From Garcia nutans (lineage: Eukaryota > Streptophyta > Magnoliopsida > Malpighiales > Euphorbiaceae): a stretch of 64,000 bases of DNA. The DNA lies in the NCBI GenBank assembly GCA_947685225.1, contig CANTUV010000010.1:5332001-5396000 (forward strand). Direction: 5' to 3'. A program made the translations under genes and the position numbers. Below, in pieces: positions 36,630 through 48,600 of this stretch (positions within the stretch are counted from its first letter, which is position 1; each line of letters opens with the position of its first letter). A model generated the notes under the pieces. It saw nothing but the letters and a program-made list of their open reading frames with translations. It was not told the origin of the DNA and made no database searches.

Positions 36630-39216
36630 TCAATCAACTTCCATGAGATCAGCCAAAGTGATCTTGCCACAGTTACTATGATCTAACGAATCAAACTGGT
36701 TACAAATTTGAAGAATGTCTTTCTCTGTTACTCTTCCCATCTCCTTAAGCTTATATATAACGAATTCTGATTTGCTGCAACCATAAAATAAATTAATCAA
36801 CAGTGATTTTTGTTACAGCAAAGAGCATGAATTTTGAAATAGCAAGGAATACAAGAAAACAAAAAGCTAGTTGTAAAATAAAAAAATAAAAGAACAAATT
36901 TGAAATCCTAGACGGACAAACCAATGATATAATAACTTATCTACAGAAAAAATTAAATAAATAAATAAATAAAATATGGAACTTAATCAAGAAACAAATG
37001 CAATAACATTTATTCTATGTGATTCTTCAACTTGTACGTCAATAAAATCTCCCTCATCAGTCATTTTCACGGATCTCACTCAATAATAATTATCATCATT
37101 GATCTCTATAAATAAAACGTTTGTCCATCAATTTAAAGAAAGCATTTAAGTTATTCATGGTCAACCAACCAAAAAATCTAACTTCTTGTTTAAACGATGT
37201 CTAAATATCATTAAGAATTAAAAGGGCTTTTATTCCACCATTATCACCTGACATTTCAACCTAATGATCACTTAACATTTCAACAGTACTAACTGACTAA
37301 AATTCATATAATTCAATTATTTTAAATTAAAAAAAAATGAATTATTGCTATTATGAATGGAAAAACAGTAATTCTGAAAGAAATGAGATCATATTAAATA
37401 CCATAACAGCTCAATTAATTCAATAAAATTCACTATTAAAATTACAAAATATGCTTATTTAAATTAAACATGTCTCTATAAATGTAAAAAAGAAACATAA
37501 GTATATTCCTTTAATAGTTTTACTTTTCAATTATTCCAAATAAGTTTTGAAATTTTCAAATATATGAATTTATCATTAACTGAATTAAATTTCATCAATT
37601 GAATTGAATTATTGTACATGATTTTTTTTCCAGTTGGTGTTGAGTCGTTTAATTTATGGAATTGGTTATACTTAAATTAAATTTTTACCAAATTAGATGG
37701 AGTTTACAAATAAGCCCTAAATCAGTAAGGTTATAAATTTGACTTCACTTTGGTTTGATGAACAATTAGTTAACTTTGCAAATGAATTTTACATTAATAG
37801 TTAGGAAACCAAACATGATAATATAACTCATAAATGTTTGGTATAAATAAAAATTTATTTGAAATTTGAATTCCTAACTTTATGAAATTAATGATATCTA
37901 CATCATATTATTTCATAATTAATAAAATTTGCAATGAACTATAACTTGATAAGAATATAAGTTCATAAAGTTTAAGAATTCCAAAAGCAAGTAAAACTAA
38001 ATATTTGAAATGAATTCTGTGATTTAATTCATATTTCTCACGCTTGACAAAAAAAAAAACAATCAAAACTAGCATAAAGCACAAACCACAAATGGCATAA
38101 ATAAATGGTGAATCCAATGAACAACTCAATCCCCTTGTATCTACCAAATCAAACAAAACTCTATATATTAAAAGATATATATGTAAAAAAAATGAAAATT
38201 ACCTGATGGGTGCATCATTATCAAGATCTGCAGCTACCAAATCCCCAAGAGTAATCTTCATCTGAAGAACCCATTTGGCAATTCCGCGATTCCTCTTGTC
38301 AATCCTCAACTCAGCCAAATACAGAAAGGCCCTAGCAAGTGCTAATGTGCTAATTAATAGCCAAATAATGGCAAAACATCTTCCTGTTACTGTAGTAAAA
38401 GCATAATCACCATACCCAACAGTTGTTACAGAAGTAACAGACAGATAGAAACTATCAACTCAAATTCTCTAAAAAGTGAACTGCAACCATTCCTATAGCA
38501 ATACAACCAATAACAGTCTCAATTGCCACAGAAACTTTGGTTCTAATTCTCATTCTCCCTTTAACTCTATCAATCATGTATGTATTGAACATATTTTCAT
38601 CCACAGCACTTAATAAAACAGCTTCTTGCCTATCACAAATGCAAGTGACCAACCCATTTAATAGAATATCTATAAAACCAAAACCAATCAATATAAAAAC
38701 ACAAGTAAAAAGCTTTGTAAATGTTGTGTCCGGAACAATATCACCAAACCAAAGAGTAACTACAGTAAAGTATAAGGCATCCACTGGCTTGAATGTAGTA
38801 GTACCCTTAAAACTTCCACTAACAAGGAATATAACAACAACAATAATTACATACAAGACAGCCCAAACAAAGGCTTGACGACCGATAAAGGGAGAAGATT
38901 TAGATGGAGTTCTGGGGTCTAAAGAATCGGTTATAGAAGAAGATTCCCTGGCTTGGGTAAATACAGAAGGAGCAGAATGGGAGCGATGTGCAAGTTTTCT
39001 AATTTTCCTTTTGTTCTGCAAGGTTAAGTTGGATAAAAGATTTACATAAGAAGAAGAATTTGGGGTGGTTTTGATAATGGGAATAAAGGCATCACTTGAG
39101 ATAAGATCAAGGTAAGTTGAAGGAAATTCTCTCCAGCTTGGTGATGGTCTGCTAGTAGAAGTAGAATCTTCTACTGGTATTACTACTCTTTTGGGGAGAC
39201 AAGGTTCATCAACCAT
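36630..39216 (-). pseudogene. Two-pore K+ channel (TPK/KCO type), broken
   Basis: Two exons: 39216-38203 and 36774-36630, GT-AG intron. TPK channels are vacuolar-membrane K+ channels with two pore loops and C-terminal EF-hands. The product starts MVDEPCLPKR (ATG 39216), has the 14-3-3 site HRSHSAPS, a first membrane segment (WAVLYVIIVVVIFLVSG) and a first pore that reads TLWFGDIVP where the family has a GYGD filter, so about three residues are missing (38740-38754). A loss of about 5 bases near 38460 shifts the frame and gives an early TGA at 38455-38457. Past it, the other frame is open through an intact second pore (SVTTVGYGDYAF), a final membrane segment and two EF-hands: DLDNDAPISKSE, split by the intron, and DSLDHSNCGKIT. 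The stop is 36630-36632. KCO3-type channels naturally lack one pore, but the frame break argues for a pseudogene. Confidence 0.88.
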
Positions 39217-41195
39217 CTTCAATTAGCATGTATTTGAATTATGAAAAGGTCTTATCCTCCAAAATGTTATTTTTTCTATGCCCAACTATCAATAAGTCAA
39301 TCCATTCAACATATTGAACGTTCGGTATTGAATATTGATGGTAGTTCATCTAACCGTCTCTACATGTTTTACTCATTCTATTAATTCTAATAGTAGGATT
39401 TGTGTTTCATCATTATCTTAACTAAATCCATTAATTACACACATTTTTTTTTAAAATAACGGTTAATTGGTTATTATATCTATCACATGCTAATAAATAT
39501 TTCCTATTTTTCAGTTTTCACCTATGCTTTGTTTAGTTATTAATTTGCATAAAGAAAATTAAATTTACTTTAATAAAAAAAATGAATTGAAAAGAAAATA
39601 AAAGAAATTTAATTTCATCTAATTTGTTTTATATCCTTAATTGAGTAACAAAGAAAATAAAATTTCTCCCACATAATTTAAATAAATAAATCTATATGAT
39701 ATATTTTTATAATTTTATCCTTATTCATTAAAATAAAAATAAAATAAAAACATAAATAATATTTCATATAATACATTAATTTTTTTACTTATTTTCTCTC
39801 ATTTTTTACTGTTTAGATAAAAAATTATTTTGATCATTCCAAAAATATTTTTTTCACTAAATTATATTTCTCTTCTTAATTAAATATATAAATAATAAAA
39901 ATTGAAAAAAAAATATTATTTCTTTAACTTTCGTTTATCTTCAATTTCACCAAAATGTTAATGCTGGCAAATTATAATAAACCTGAAAATAAAAAAAATT
40001 GGAAACTAAATTCCATTAGATTAGGTTATGCCATTAGAGTAAAAAGAATTATTATATTAGACCCAAAAAAATTAAGCAGTGAAGTAAAAGAGAATGAACG
40101 ATACCTGGCCAAGAATGTAAGCAATGGAGTGCCATCAGGTGTCGCGCCTCCATCACTGTGAAATGTAAAAACCTTGGTCTGTTCATTTTCGAAAGGACCC
40201 CGTTAACTTGAGCAGTCAACACATTGGAAGCCAAATTCTTCCAAATATTTATGGCGGGAGAGCTGCTGAGATTTGATGGATTCACAGAGCTTGATGCGTT
40301 TGTCGATCACTTCTTTGAGATAGGCTGCGTCTTCTGAGAGATAAACAGCCATAGTGGTGGCCGTGCCGGCGGCAAGAGGGTTCAGAGAGAAGGATAGGAG
40401 AAGAGTAACGGCGGAAACCGCAGAGCGGAACAATAGAGGTTTCTCACTTGGACTTTTGCAATCTTGTAGGCTTCAAGCGGACGGCCCTGTTTCTTAGGAG
40501 CCTAAGGGCCAAAACGTTTTCGTGGGCCGAAGTCCATAACCTCAAAAATTAGAGATCCTTTGAAAAAATTACACACTGTATCATTTTTATAAAATTTTTT
40601 ATTTTATTAAGAGATATTTTAGTTATTTTATAATAATTTTATAATAAATTATATAAAATTATAAAATTATAATAAATTCATAATAAACTATATAAATTCA
40701 GTATTTTTGTAAAAAAAATTATAAACTCTTATAAATCTAAAAATATTTAAAAAATAGTAATTTTGATATTTTTTATAAAGACCTCGATTTCTTTAAAGAA
40801 ATAATTACAAAACTAACATAAAATAAAATTGGGTTTTCAATTATACTGTCCTAACTTTTTTTTTTTCAAATTTTGCATATATAAAATATTAAAATTATAA
40901 AATTACAGTATATAAATTAGTGATAGTTTGAATTTTAAAAATATACTGATAATATTTATAAAAACATAATTTTTTAATGAAAATATATATAATATATACT
41001 CGCATATGCTATTATATACTATTAAAACATAAAGTCTATTTATAAAAATAATAATTTTTTAATTGAAGTATATATAATATATGAAATTAAAATAATATTG
41101 ATTAACTTTTAAAAATATTCAATTTTTTTAGAGTCATAGTATAGTACTGCTTTTAGAAAATCCTTCTGACGTGTGTAAATTAAAATGATTTCAAT
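39203..41195. repeat. Tandem module copy A: TPK start, spacer, ThrRS fragment
   Basis: From the first TPK codons (ggttcatcaaccatc) through spacer words such as caattagcatgt, gaattatgaaaaggtc, gcccaactatcaataagtca and gaacgttcggtattg, this block is repeated at 41207 onward with few differences. It then carries a ThrRS 5' fragment (40070-40545) and an AT-rich tail (gacctcgatttctttaaag near 40782) that also recurs in copy B (near 42136). Confidence 0.85.
40070..40545 (-). pseudogene. Fragment of ThrRS exons 1-2 with 5' flank
   Basis: On the minus strand this matches ThrRS: 5' flank (cttcaagcggacggccctg), exon 1 (MAVYLSEDAAYLKEVIDKR, then LCESIKSQQLS), then a jump into exon 2 (NLASNVLTAQVNGVL), and the exon 2 donor with the first part of intron 2 (ggccaggtatcgttcattctc). 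The end of exon 1, all of intron 1 and the start of exon 2 are deleted, and exon 2 has further losses. The first ATG is lost. Intronic bases past the donor survive, so it arose by DNA duplication and not from an mRNA copy. Confidence 0.88.
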
Positions 41196-41206
41196 TATAG
41201 TAATAA

Positions 41207-42480
41207 TTACTAGGTTCATCATCCATCTTCAATTAGCTTGTTTTTGAATTATGAAAAGGTCTTTATCCTCCAAAATGTTTTTTTTTTATGCCCAACTATC
41301 AATAAGTCAATTAATTCAACATATTGAACGTTCGGTATTGAATATTGATGGTAGTTCATCTAACAGTCTCTACATGTTTTACTCATTCTATTAATTTTAA
41401 TAGTAGGATTTCTGTTTTATTATTATCTTAACTAAATCCATTAATTACATACATTTTTTTTTAAATAACGGTTAATTGGTTATTATATCTATCACACTGC
41501 TAATAAATGGAGTATTTCCTATTTTTTCAGTTTTCCCTTATCATTCGTTTGGTTACTAATTTGCACAAAAAAAATAAATTTACCTTTTAATAAAAGAAAT
41601 AAATAGAAAAGAAAATAAAAAAAATTAATTTCATGTTTGATTACCTTAATTGAATAACAAAAAAATAAAATAAAATTTATCCTATATAATTTAAATAAAT
41701 AAATAAATATAATATATTTTTATAATTTTGTCTTTATTCTTTAAAATAAAAGTACAATAAATACATAAATAATATTTCATATAATATATTATTTTTTTCT
41801 CTTATTTCCTCTCATTTCTCACTATTTCTCAGGAGCCTAAGGGCTAACATGTTTTCGTGAAGTCCATAACCTTAAAAAATAGAGATTTATTTAGAAAAAT
41901 TAAATAAATAATTTTTTATAAAATTTTTTATTTTATTAAAGATATTTTAATTATTTTATAATAAATTTATAATAAATTCATAATAAACTATCTAAATTCA
42001 TAAAATTATAATATATATATATAATATAATAAACTATATAAATATAGTATTTTATAAATAATTATAAATTTCTGTAAATCTTAAAATATTTAAAAACATA
42101 GTAAATCTGATTTTTTTTTTTGATATTTTTATAAAGACCTCGATTTCTTTAAAGAGATAATTACAAAACGAACATAAAATAAAGTTGTGTTTTCAATGAT
42201 ACTTGCTCCAACTTTTTTTTTCAAATTTTGCATAAAAATTTATTAAAATTATAAAATTACTATACACAAATTAGTGATAGCTTGAATCAAATAATATTTA
42301 TAAAAATATAATTTTTAGTGAAAATTTATGTAATATATATTAATATATATCAATATATATTATTAAAATATAGAGTTTATATTTATAAAAATAATAATTT
42401 TTTAGTTAAAGTATATATAATATATATTTATGTATGCCTTATTATAATAATATCATGAAATATATGTGAATATGTGTTAC
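41207..42480. repeat. Tandem module copy B, with ThrRS part deleted
   Basis: It starts at aggttcatcatccatc, equal to the first TPK codons of copy A (offset about 2002 bases), and follows the spacer closely to about 41820. It then jumps to aggagcctaagggc (41831), the ThrRS 5' flank, with all ThrRS coding sequence gone, and ends in the same AT-rich tail. The offset between copies falls to about 1350 bases after that deletion. Confidence 0.82.
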
Positions 42481-42669
42481 ATGTATTTTTACTAAAAAAA
42501 ATAGTATTTTTATAAATACTATTTTTTGTATTTTTAAATTTCAAGCTATTGCTAATTTATATATTGTAATTTTGCAATTTAAAAATTTTATTTTTATAAA
42601 ATTAAAAAAAAAAGTGGGGTAGTATAATTGAAAACACAAATTTATTTTAGGTTAATTTTATAATAATCC
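42154..42669. repeat. Foldback element with long inverted arms
   Basis: The left arm (gagataattacaaaacg, aacataaaataaagttgtgt, ttttcaatgatac) is the inverse of the right arm (gtagtataattgaaaacac, aatttattttaggtta, attttataataatcc). Arms are about 150-190 bases. Copy A has the left arm (from about 40796) but lacks the right. No clear target duplication is seen. Confidence 0.55.
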
Positions 42670-43770
42670 TTTTTTTTTTGTATTTCTTCCTGATAAATCA
42701 TTCATTAATTATAGACTGGCTCGTGAAGTTTGAAGTAAACAGAATCAGCTCAGACCAGATTGATTCGACCCAAGGTCAACATCACTGTTTTCTCTGGTCA
42801 ATGAAGGGTCTATCTCCGACTTCCAGTCTGTGGCATTTGACTGTAAAGAGAATGTTTTCGAGGTAACCACACCAGCAACCAGTTTTGACCACTTTACGAC
42901 TATTTTCTACTCCTCACAGAACTAAGAATATGCAATCTCACAATTACAAAGATGATTTTATTATTATTGAATTTTAAATTTAATTAATAACTTAATTATA
43001 ATTAGTTAAAATATTTACTATCCATTTATAAATAAACAGATGAACATGGCAAAGCGGGTAGCCATTAGGATTGTCATTATCAAAAATTGATCAGTCATAA
43101 GGTTGTGCACGTGTGTGTAGGGTTTCTAACACGTGTAGGGTCTCTGATCAATGAGTCAACGTTAGACGATAACTACCACTTTAATTAGATATGAGCATAT
43201 AACAAATTAATAAACTGCACTGTCTCCGAAGTTGAATCTTCGGTATTAACAACAACAGTACTTCACTGATTTGTCTACGGCTCGCTCACTCTCACAGAAA
43301 ATTATATACATGGCCCAATAGGAAACCAAGAAAAGGCACACTTGGATATTTAATCTTAACAAGGATTTGATTAAATCTATTGAATTTTGAATAAGATTGA
43401 ACATAGTCTAATTCTTAAAATCAGAAAACTCAAAATTAATTAGATTATATTAATTAGATTATATATTTCTATTTAATAGATATGTGATTATCCATTTATA
43501 TTTTATGTTATAAGATTTAATTAACAACTTCCGTCTCACAAATAAATCCATATATTACATATTACATTAGGTTAATCTTTAAAAAATAAAATGGAATTGT
43601 GATTTTTTTATCTATATATTTTATGTGCTCCGATTTTTTTTTTTAAGTCAATAATTTTTATAGATCGATTCTTAACAAATTTAAATGATATAATATTCGT
43701 GAGAAAATCAAAATAATGTTAATGCAAATAGAATTTGAAATGTACAATTATAAGTAACCATCAATTAAAT
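42670..43770. other. Intergenic DNA, no gene recognised
   Basis: A less AT-rich stretch (about 42700-42900 and 43040-43320) contains cacgtgtg and two acacgtgtag-like words near 43110-43140. Short open frames show no motif. Confidence 0.4.
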
Positions 43771-43778
43771 ATCAGAAT

Positions 43779-44449
43779 TAGGGCTGTAATCGAGTCGAGT
43801 TTTGGATAGCTCAAGCTTTGTTCATTATAAAATAGTCGAGTTCGAACTCGAACTCGAATCGAGCCCGAGCCGAGTCCAAACTTGTATCGAGCCAGCTCAT
43901 ATATCATGTATCTCGAGCTTGAACTCGAGCTTAATTTAAATAAGTTTAACAAACTCAATAAACTTATTTTTATTTTTATTGTTCATTCATTTTTTCTATA
44001 TTTTCATAAAAGATATACTAAAATTTATGTTTTTATAAAAGATGAATAATATAATTATATATTAACAAAAATAAAATATTATATTACTATAATTTTATAT
44101 TTTACTATAAATTACTAAGTTATTTTATAGTGTATATTATTTAATTTATTTATCACATATACCGTATATTAATAAATTATATAAATTAAGTTAGTCAAAA
44201 AATTAATATATTCACATACATAGTTTAATATATATAAATTAAATTATATATATTTTTAATCCAATACACTAAATGAGCTAGCTTGCGAGCTTAACTCACG
44301 AGTTTTTTAAATGAGCTAACTCGCGAGCTAACGAGCCGAGTATTTCATAGTTTGAGCTTGGCTTATTTAACAAATGAGCAGTTCGAGCTCGAGCCTGAAT
44401 GAGCTTTTACCGAGCCGAGCTCGAGTAGCTTGGCTTATTTACAGCCCTA
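43779..44449. mobile_element. hAT-type non-autonomous element
   Basis: Terminal inverted repeats (TAGGGCTGTAA on the left, TTACAGCCCTA on the right) are bounded by an exact 8-bp target duplication, atcagaat, at 43771-43778 and 44450-44457. An 8-bp duplication is the hAT hallmark. The subterminal parts are rich in gagctcgag-type words (43830-43930 and 44275-44440). There is no transposase frame. Confidence 0.92.
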
Positions 44450-44457
44450 ATCAGAAT

Positions 44458-45500
44458 ACTTATTAAAGGAGTGCCACAAAAAAAAAACTCCCAAAAACTT
44501 GATATATGTACTAATAATATACGTATTTGTATAATGTAGTAAAAATGTACAATATCCGCATTTAACTTATGATAAAGGTAGTGGACAAAGGCCTACTAAA
44601 ACGATAGAAGCCATGGGGGCAACAGATTTTGAAGCCAAGTTGGGGAATATAGGAAAGGAAAAAGGAAATAAGAAGAGAGTTTCGAAAGTGCGAACCATGT
44701 GCAACCATGTGGGTTCCGTTCCCACCGTATTATTATAGGTCCAGCTGACAAAAACCCAACGCCTCCAGCACACACCCCTTTTCACCACATATACCTCTTC
44801 TTACACCTTACCAGCTAGACCGTGCACAATGCTATTAAATCTCTCTTCTTCTTTTTTTGGTATATAATAATTAGGCCTATAATCATCACACAATTAGGTT
44901 AATTAACAAATATTTGGAATTATATGTAATGCGCGCGCGTACATATATATATATATCAGTTTTTTTTTCAAAAAAAATAAATAAATTTTCTCGCTCAAAC
45001 TTCATGCATTTTCGATATATTATTAGTCTCTTTCAGTTGGCATATGGGATTTTTACTTTTTGTTTTTGTTTTCTTTATTATTTTTGGTGGCAAAGGGACC
45101 AAAGAATGTGCTTGTATTAAAGATGGAACGTAGTATTGCCAGGACAAATACTATATGCTTGGTAATAATGTGGCAAGAAATAATTGGATAGTGATAGAAC
45201 ATTGTCTCCCCACAAAAAAAAATATTTAATACGCATGCAGCTTCATAATATCATATACGATTTTAACAATTTAATTAATATATTACCTTACTAAGATTTA
45301 ATTAATTAAATAATTAAGTTTCATAATGATAAACTAAAAAAAAACCAAAATTTTCCATAAAAATTAAATTATAGGCATTCTAAAATTAGAAATTGATTTA
45401 TTTTGATAATATTGAAAATTGAATTTAACTGAGTTAAAATTTATATATAATACCTAAATATCTATATAGATATGATGATTATAATAATGTGCGTAGGAAA
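44458..45500. other. Intergenic, promoter-like in part
   Basis: The block at 44570-44850 is less AT-rich and ends in a CT-rich run near 44840-44860. It could be the promoter of a transcript that includes the hairpin at 45505-45658. No protein gene is recognised. TA repeats occur near 44941-44956. Confidence 0.35.
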
Positions 45501-45504
45501 TGAA

Positions 45505-45658
45505 TGGTCATGATCAATGAGTTGGCAAACCACATGCACAGTATGGGTTGCAGGGTACAGCGGTCCGTTGCGCGGGTTGATGGAGATGGACCTTAGGGCC
45601 CGCAACCACATATGTAATCATGCTATACCCTGAAAAACAAATCAAGTGATCATCATGC
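45505..45658 (+). ncRNA. Candidate microRNA precursor hairpin
   Basis: The left arm (catgatcaatga, catgcacagtatgggttgc, agcggtcc) pairs imperfectly with the right arm (ggacctta, gcaaccacatatgtaatcatg, tcaagtgatcat) around a loop near 45567-45586. Arm length is about 65-70 bases with several bulges, as in plant MIR precursors. No known microRNA sequence was recognised. It could instead be a small inverted-repeat element. The strand is a guess. Confidence 0.35.
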
Positions 45659-45659
45659 A

Positions 45660-48600
45660 TTATCATATACTATACATTAAAACTTCAAATATATATAGTT
45701 TTATACACTTTTTCCCTTTCCAAGTTTCAATGCATATATATATATATAATATATGTATATGTTTTTTTTTATTAAATTTCATGCTCCCAGGGGTTTCTGT
45801 TGCTGCCGCAAAGGCGACAATAAGCACAAGCCAGTGCTCTACGCAACTGACCCATCACGATTAGCCAGTAGCAGATGTGCCAGTTTTTATATTGATATAT
45901 ACCAAGATCATCCTTGGGAAAGCAATATATATGTATATGTAGGCAGCTACTTCTTTTTAATTTTAACTCACCACGCCTACATGCCAATGGGTCCTTGAGG
46001 AATCCATCGTCACACGACTTGAAATTCAAGTGAAGTCGAGCGGGGTATATATGTCTCTGACTTGTAAACTAGACAATATGGTATTTAATAGATGAATCAA
46101 AACTTTTGATTTAGTATATCCGAGTTATTTTTAGAACAATTCGAATTATTTTTCTTTAGCATATAATCAATTTTTTTAAATAAAAAAAGCATCCGCAGGC
46201 ATGCATATACATAAAACTTGATGATACATAAAATAGTAAGTTGATGACCTGTATTTACTTTCTCATTATCTATAGTCTATAGCATATTCATATTAGGCTA
46301 TATAGAAAATTTTCAGAACAATATATTTTTAATGTTGGCAATATATTAATGTATTTACATTCACTTCTAGTCTAATTCAATAGCAAAAAGTACTTAAATA
46401 TCAATATATATTATAATTAAAAATTATAAATAATAAAAAAATTCCAATCAACCCAAATATAGTATATCAAATAAATTATTTACTACAATTTTCCAAATTA
46501 AAAAAATAGTAATAATTACATAGAAAAGTAGTCATTAATGGTTTCATGTCCTGGCTGTTCATCATTGGTTTCCTTTTTACATGAAATATATGAACAAAAT
46601 ACAGGAGGCTGAACATGGAAGTTAATGAGCTTCTAGGACAAGCCACATGAGTTCTTTGCCACTTGCACAATAACTCATACCCCAAAGCCACTTGCATCAT
46701 TTCACATATATACACACACACACATATGCTTAATTTATATTATAACTATGTATTGTGAATAATATCTATATAGAATTAATGCACATGCAGTGACGAACCT
46801 GAAGGATAGTGGGACCTTTCTTACCTGCGGCCAGAAGCACATATATGGAGAGTGCTTCTAGCCGCCGATGATGGCCAGCGGAAACGAGCCTCCTAGCTTA
46901 AGTTGCAAAGGCGAAGAAGAAAAAAAAAAAAAAAGAGAGGGAGTCAAGGAGAGAAAAGGAGACAGACTGGATGGCGGACGGCTGAAAAGTTTGCTGGCGA
47001 TGATAATATCGGAAACAGAATCATCATCGGCGACGGCAAGAATTAAAAATTTTGCCCCTCCTTCCATAGCCATCTGATTTTGCCGCTGTATACATGTACC
47101 ATATATATGGTTTATTAGACCCGTCAAAAGTCATGATCATCCTTCACATGGCTTAGGGTTTTAAAAGGCCTCTCGTGAACCCCTGGAAGTTTCTGAGCTA
47201 CTTGCGGGACCATTGTAATATTACATGCTTGCAGTTTCTGCATTTTTTTTTTGTTAATGTAATGAACATGCACTTAAATTGAAATTTTATTCATTTATAT
47301 TGCAAATGTATTTACATATACATCTTAGCCAATATTTGTATTTTGTTGGAGATCTATCATTTAATATTAATTAAGCTTGAACATTATAAAGCATTAATAA
47401 ACATAATTAAAGATCAACCTTCCTATTTTGATTTTTAGTTTTCGAATTTTCAATTTTATACTTGGTATGTTCTGATCTTAACGAATCACGAATAGAAATA
47501 TAAATTGATATTTTTAACTATTAATTGAATTCAAATTCTATTTACAACTCCTCACAAGTTTTCTCTCATTAAGATATTTTTCTCTCAAGATTGATATATT
47601 CTTGAACATCCTAATGCTCAAGCTATTAATTAAACATTAGAGAGCTTTTATTAATTGTCTACCAAACAACTTTCAAAAACTACAGTAAGTATATACCTAC
47701 ATAAAAGATATCATCATTTTTTAAAATTCTTAGCATCACTGTACATATTTAGCATTGAGCTTAATAATTCACACATCAATAATTTTATTTTTCAAAATAT
47801 TACAAAAAATTGAATTGAAATCTAATATGTATATGATCATCGACACTTACTGTTAAATTAATATGTATCTTATACGTTTTTATTTATGGAATTTAATATA
47901 TGTTTGCATTATCTTAATGTAATTAAGCTATCTATGCTACTGTATATCCTAATAAAACAAAAAAATTAATAAATAAAAAAAATCAGAATGAAAATAAATA
48001 TAAAAATATTTCTTTCACATGAGATAAAATTAAACACTCGTACCAAATTATTATTAAACTAAGTTCTTGTATGTTGAAAACGTGTATATAGAGCACTTCC
48101 ATTGGTATCAATTAATTTTCAACATTAATAATGATTAAGCTTTTGATATGATAAAAAAATAAACTAGTAACAGAATTAATTAATTAATTAATTAACAACT
48201 GACAAATAACATAGACATTTTATTAGTTCGAATCCAGGAAACATTCATGTAGTTTTGTTTTATAGGTGAACTGTAGTTATGTTGGTGTACATATATACCT
48301 CAGCTATATATAAAGATTAATTAATTAACCGGACAGCTTTACATGCCACATTGACCATTATAATTAATTAATCATTATATATAATTAATTGATCAATCTA
48401 TTACTTTTATATTACACTAATTTTTGAAATTTGTGTCTGCATTGATAATTTTTTTTCAAATTAAAAGATTTATTATTATAATAAATTTTATATATTGCTT
48501 ATTAGTATATAGAGAAAAGAGAATTACATAAAATACATTTATATATTTAACAACATTAATTAAAATTTTTAGTCAATTGGTAATAAATTATTACAATATA

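Noticed and set aside
44567..44788. A 73-codon minus-strand gene
   Set aside because: No motif; the block reads better as plus-strand promoter-like sequence.
45772..46029. A Cys-containing small secreted peptide gene
   Set aside because: Frames are open on both strands of a less AT-rich island; there is no signal peptide or regular Cys spacing.
46858..47127. Overlapping open frames on both strands of a GA-rich island
   Set aside because: Low-complexity GA/CT sequence keeps both strands open; there is no family similarity I can name.
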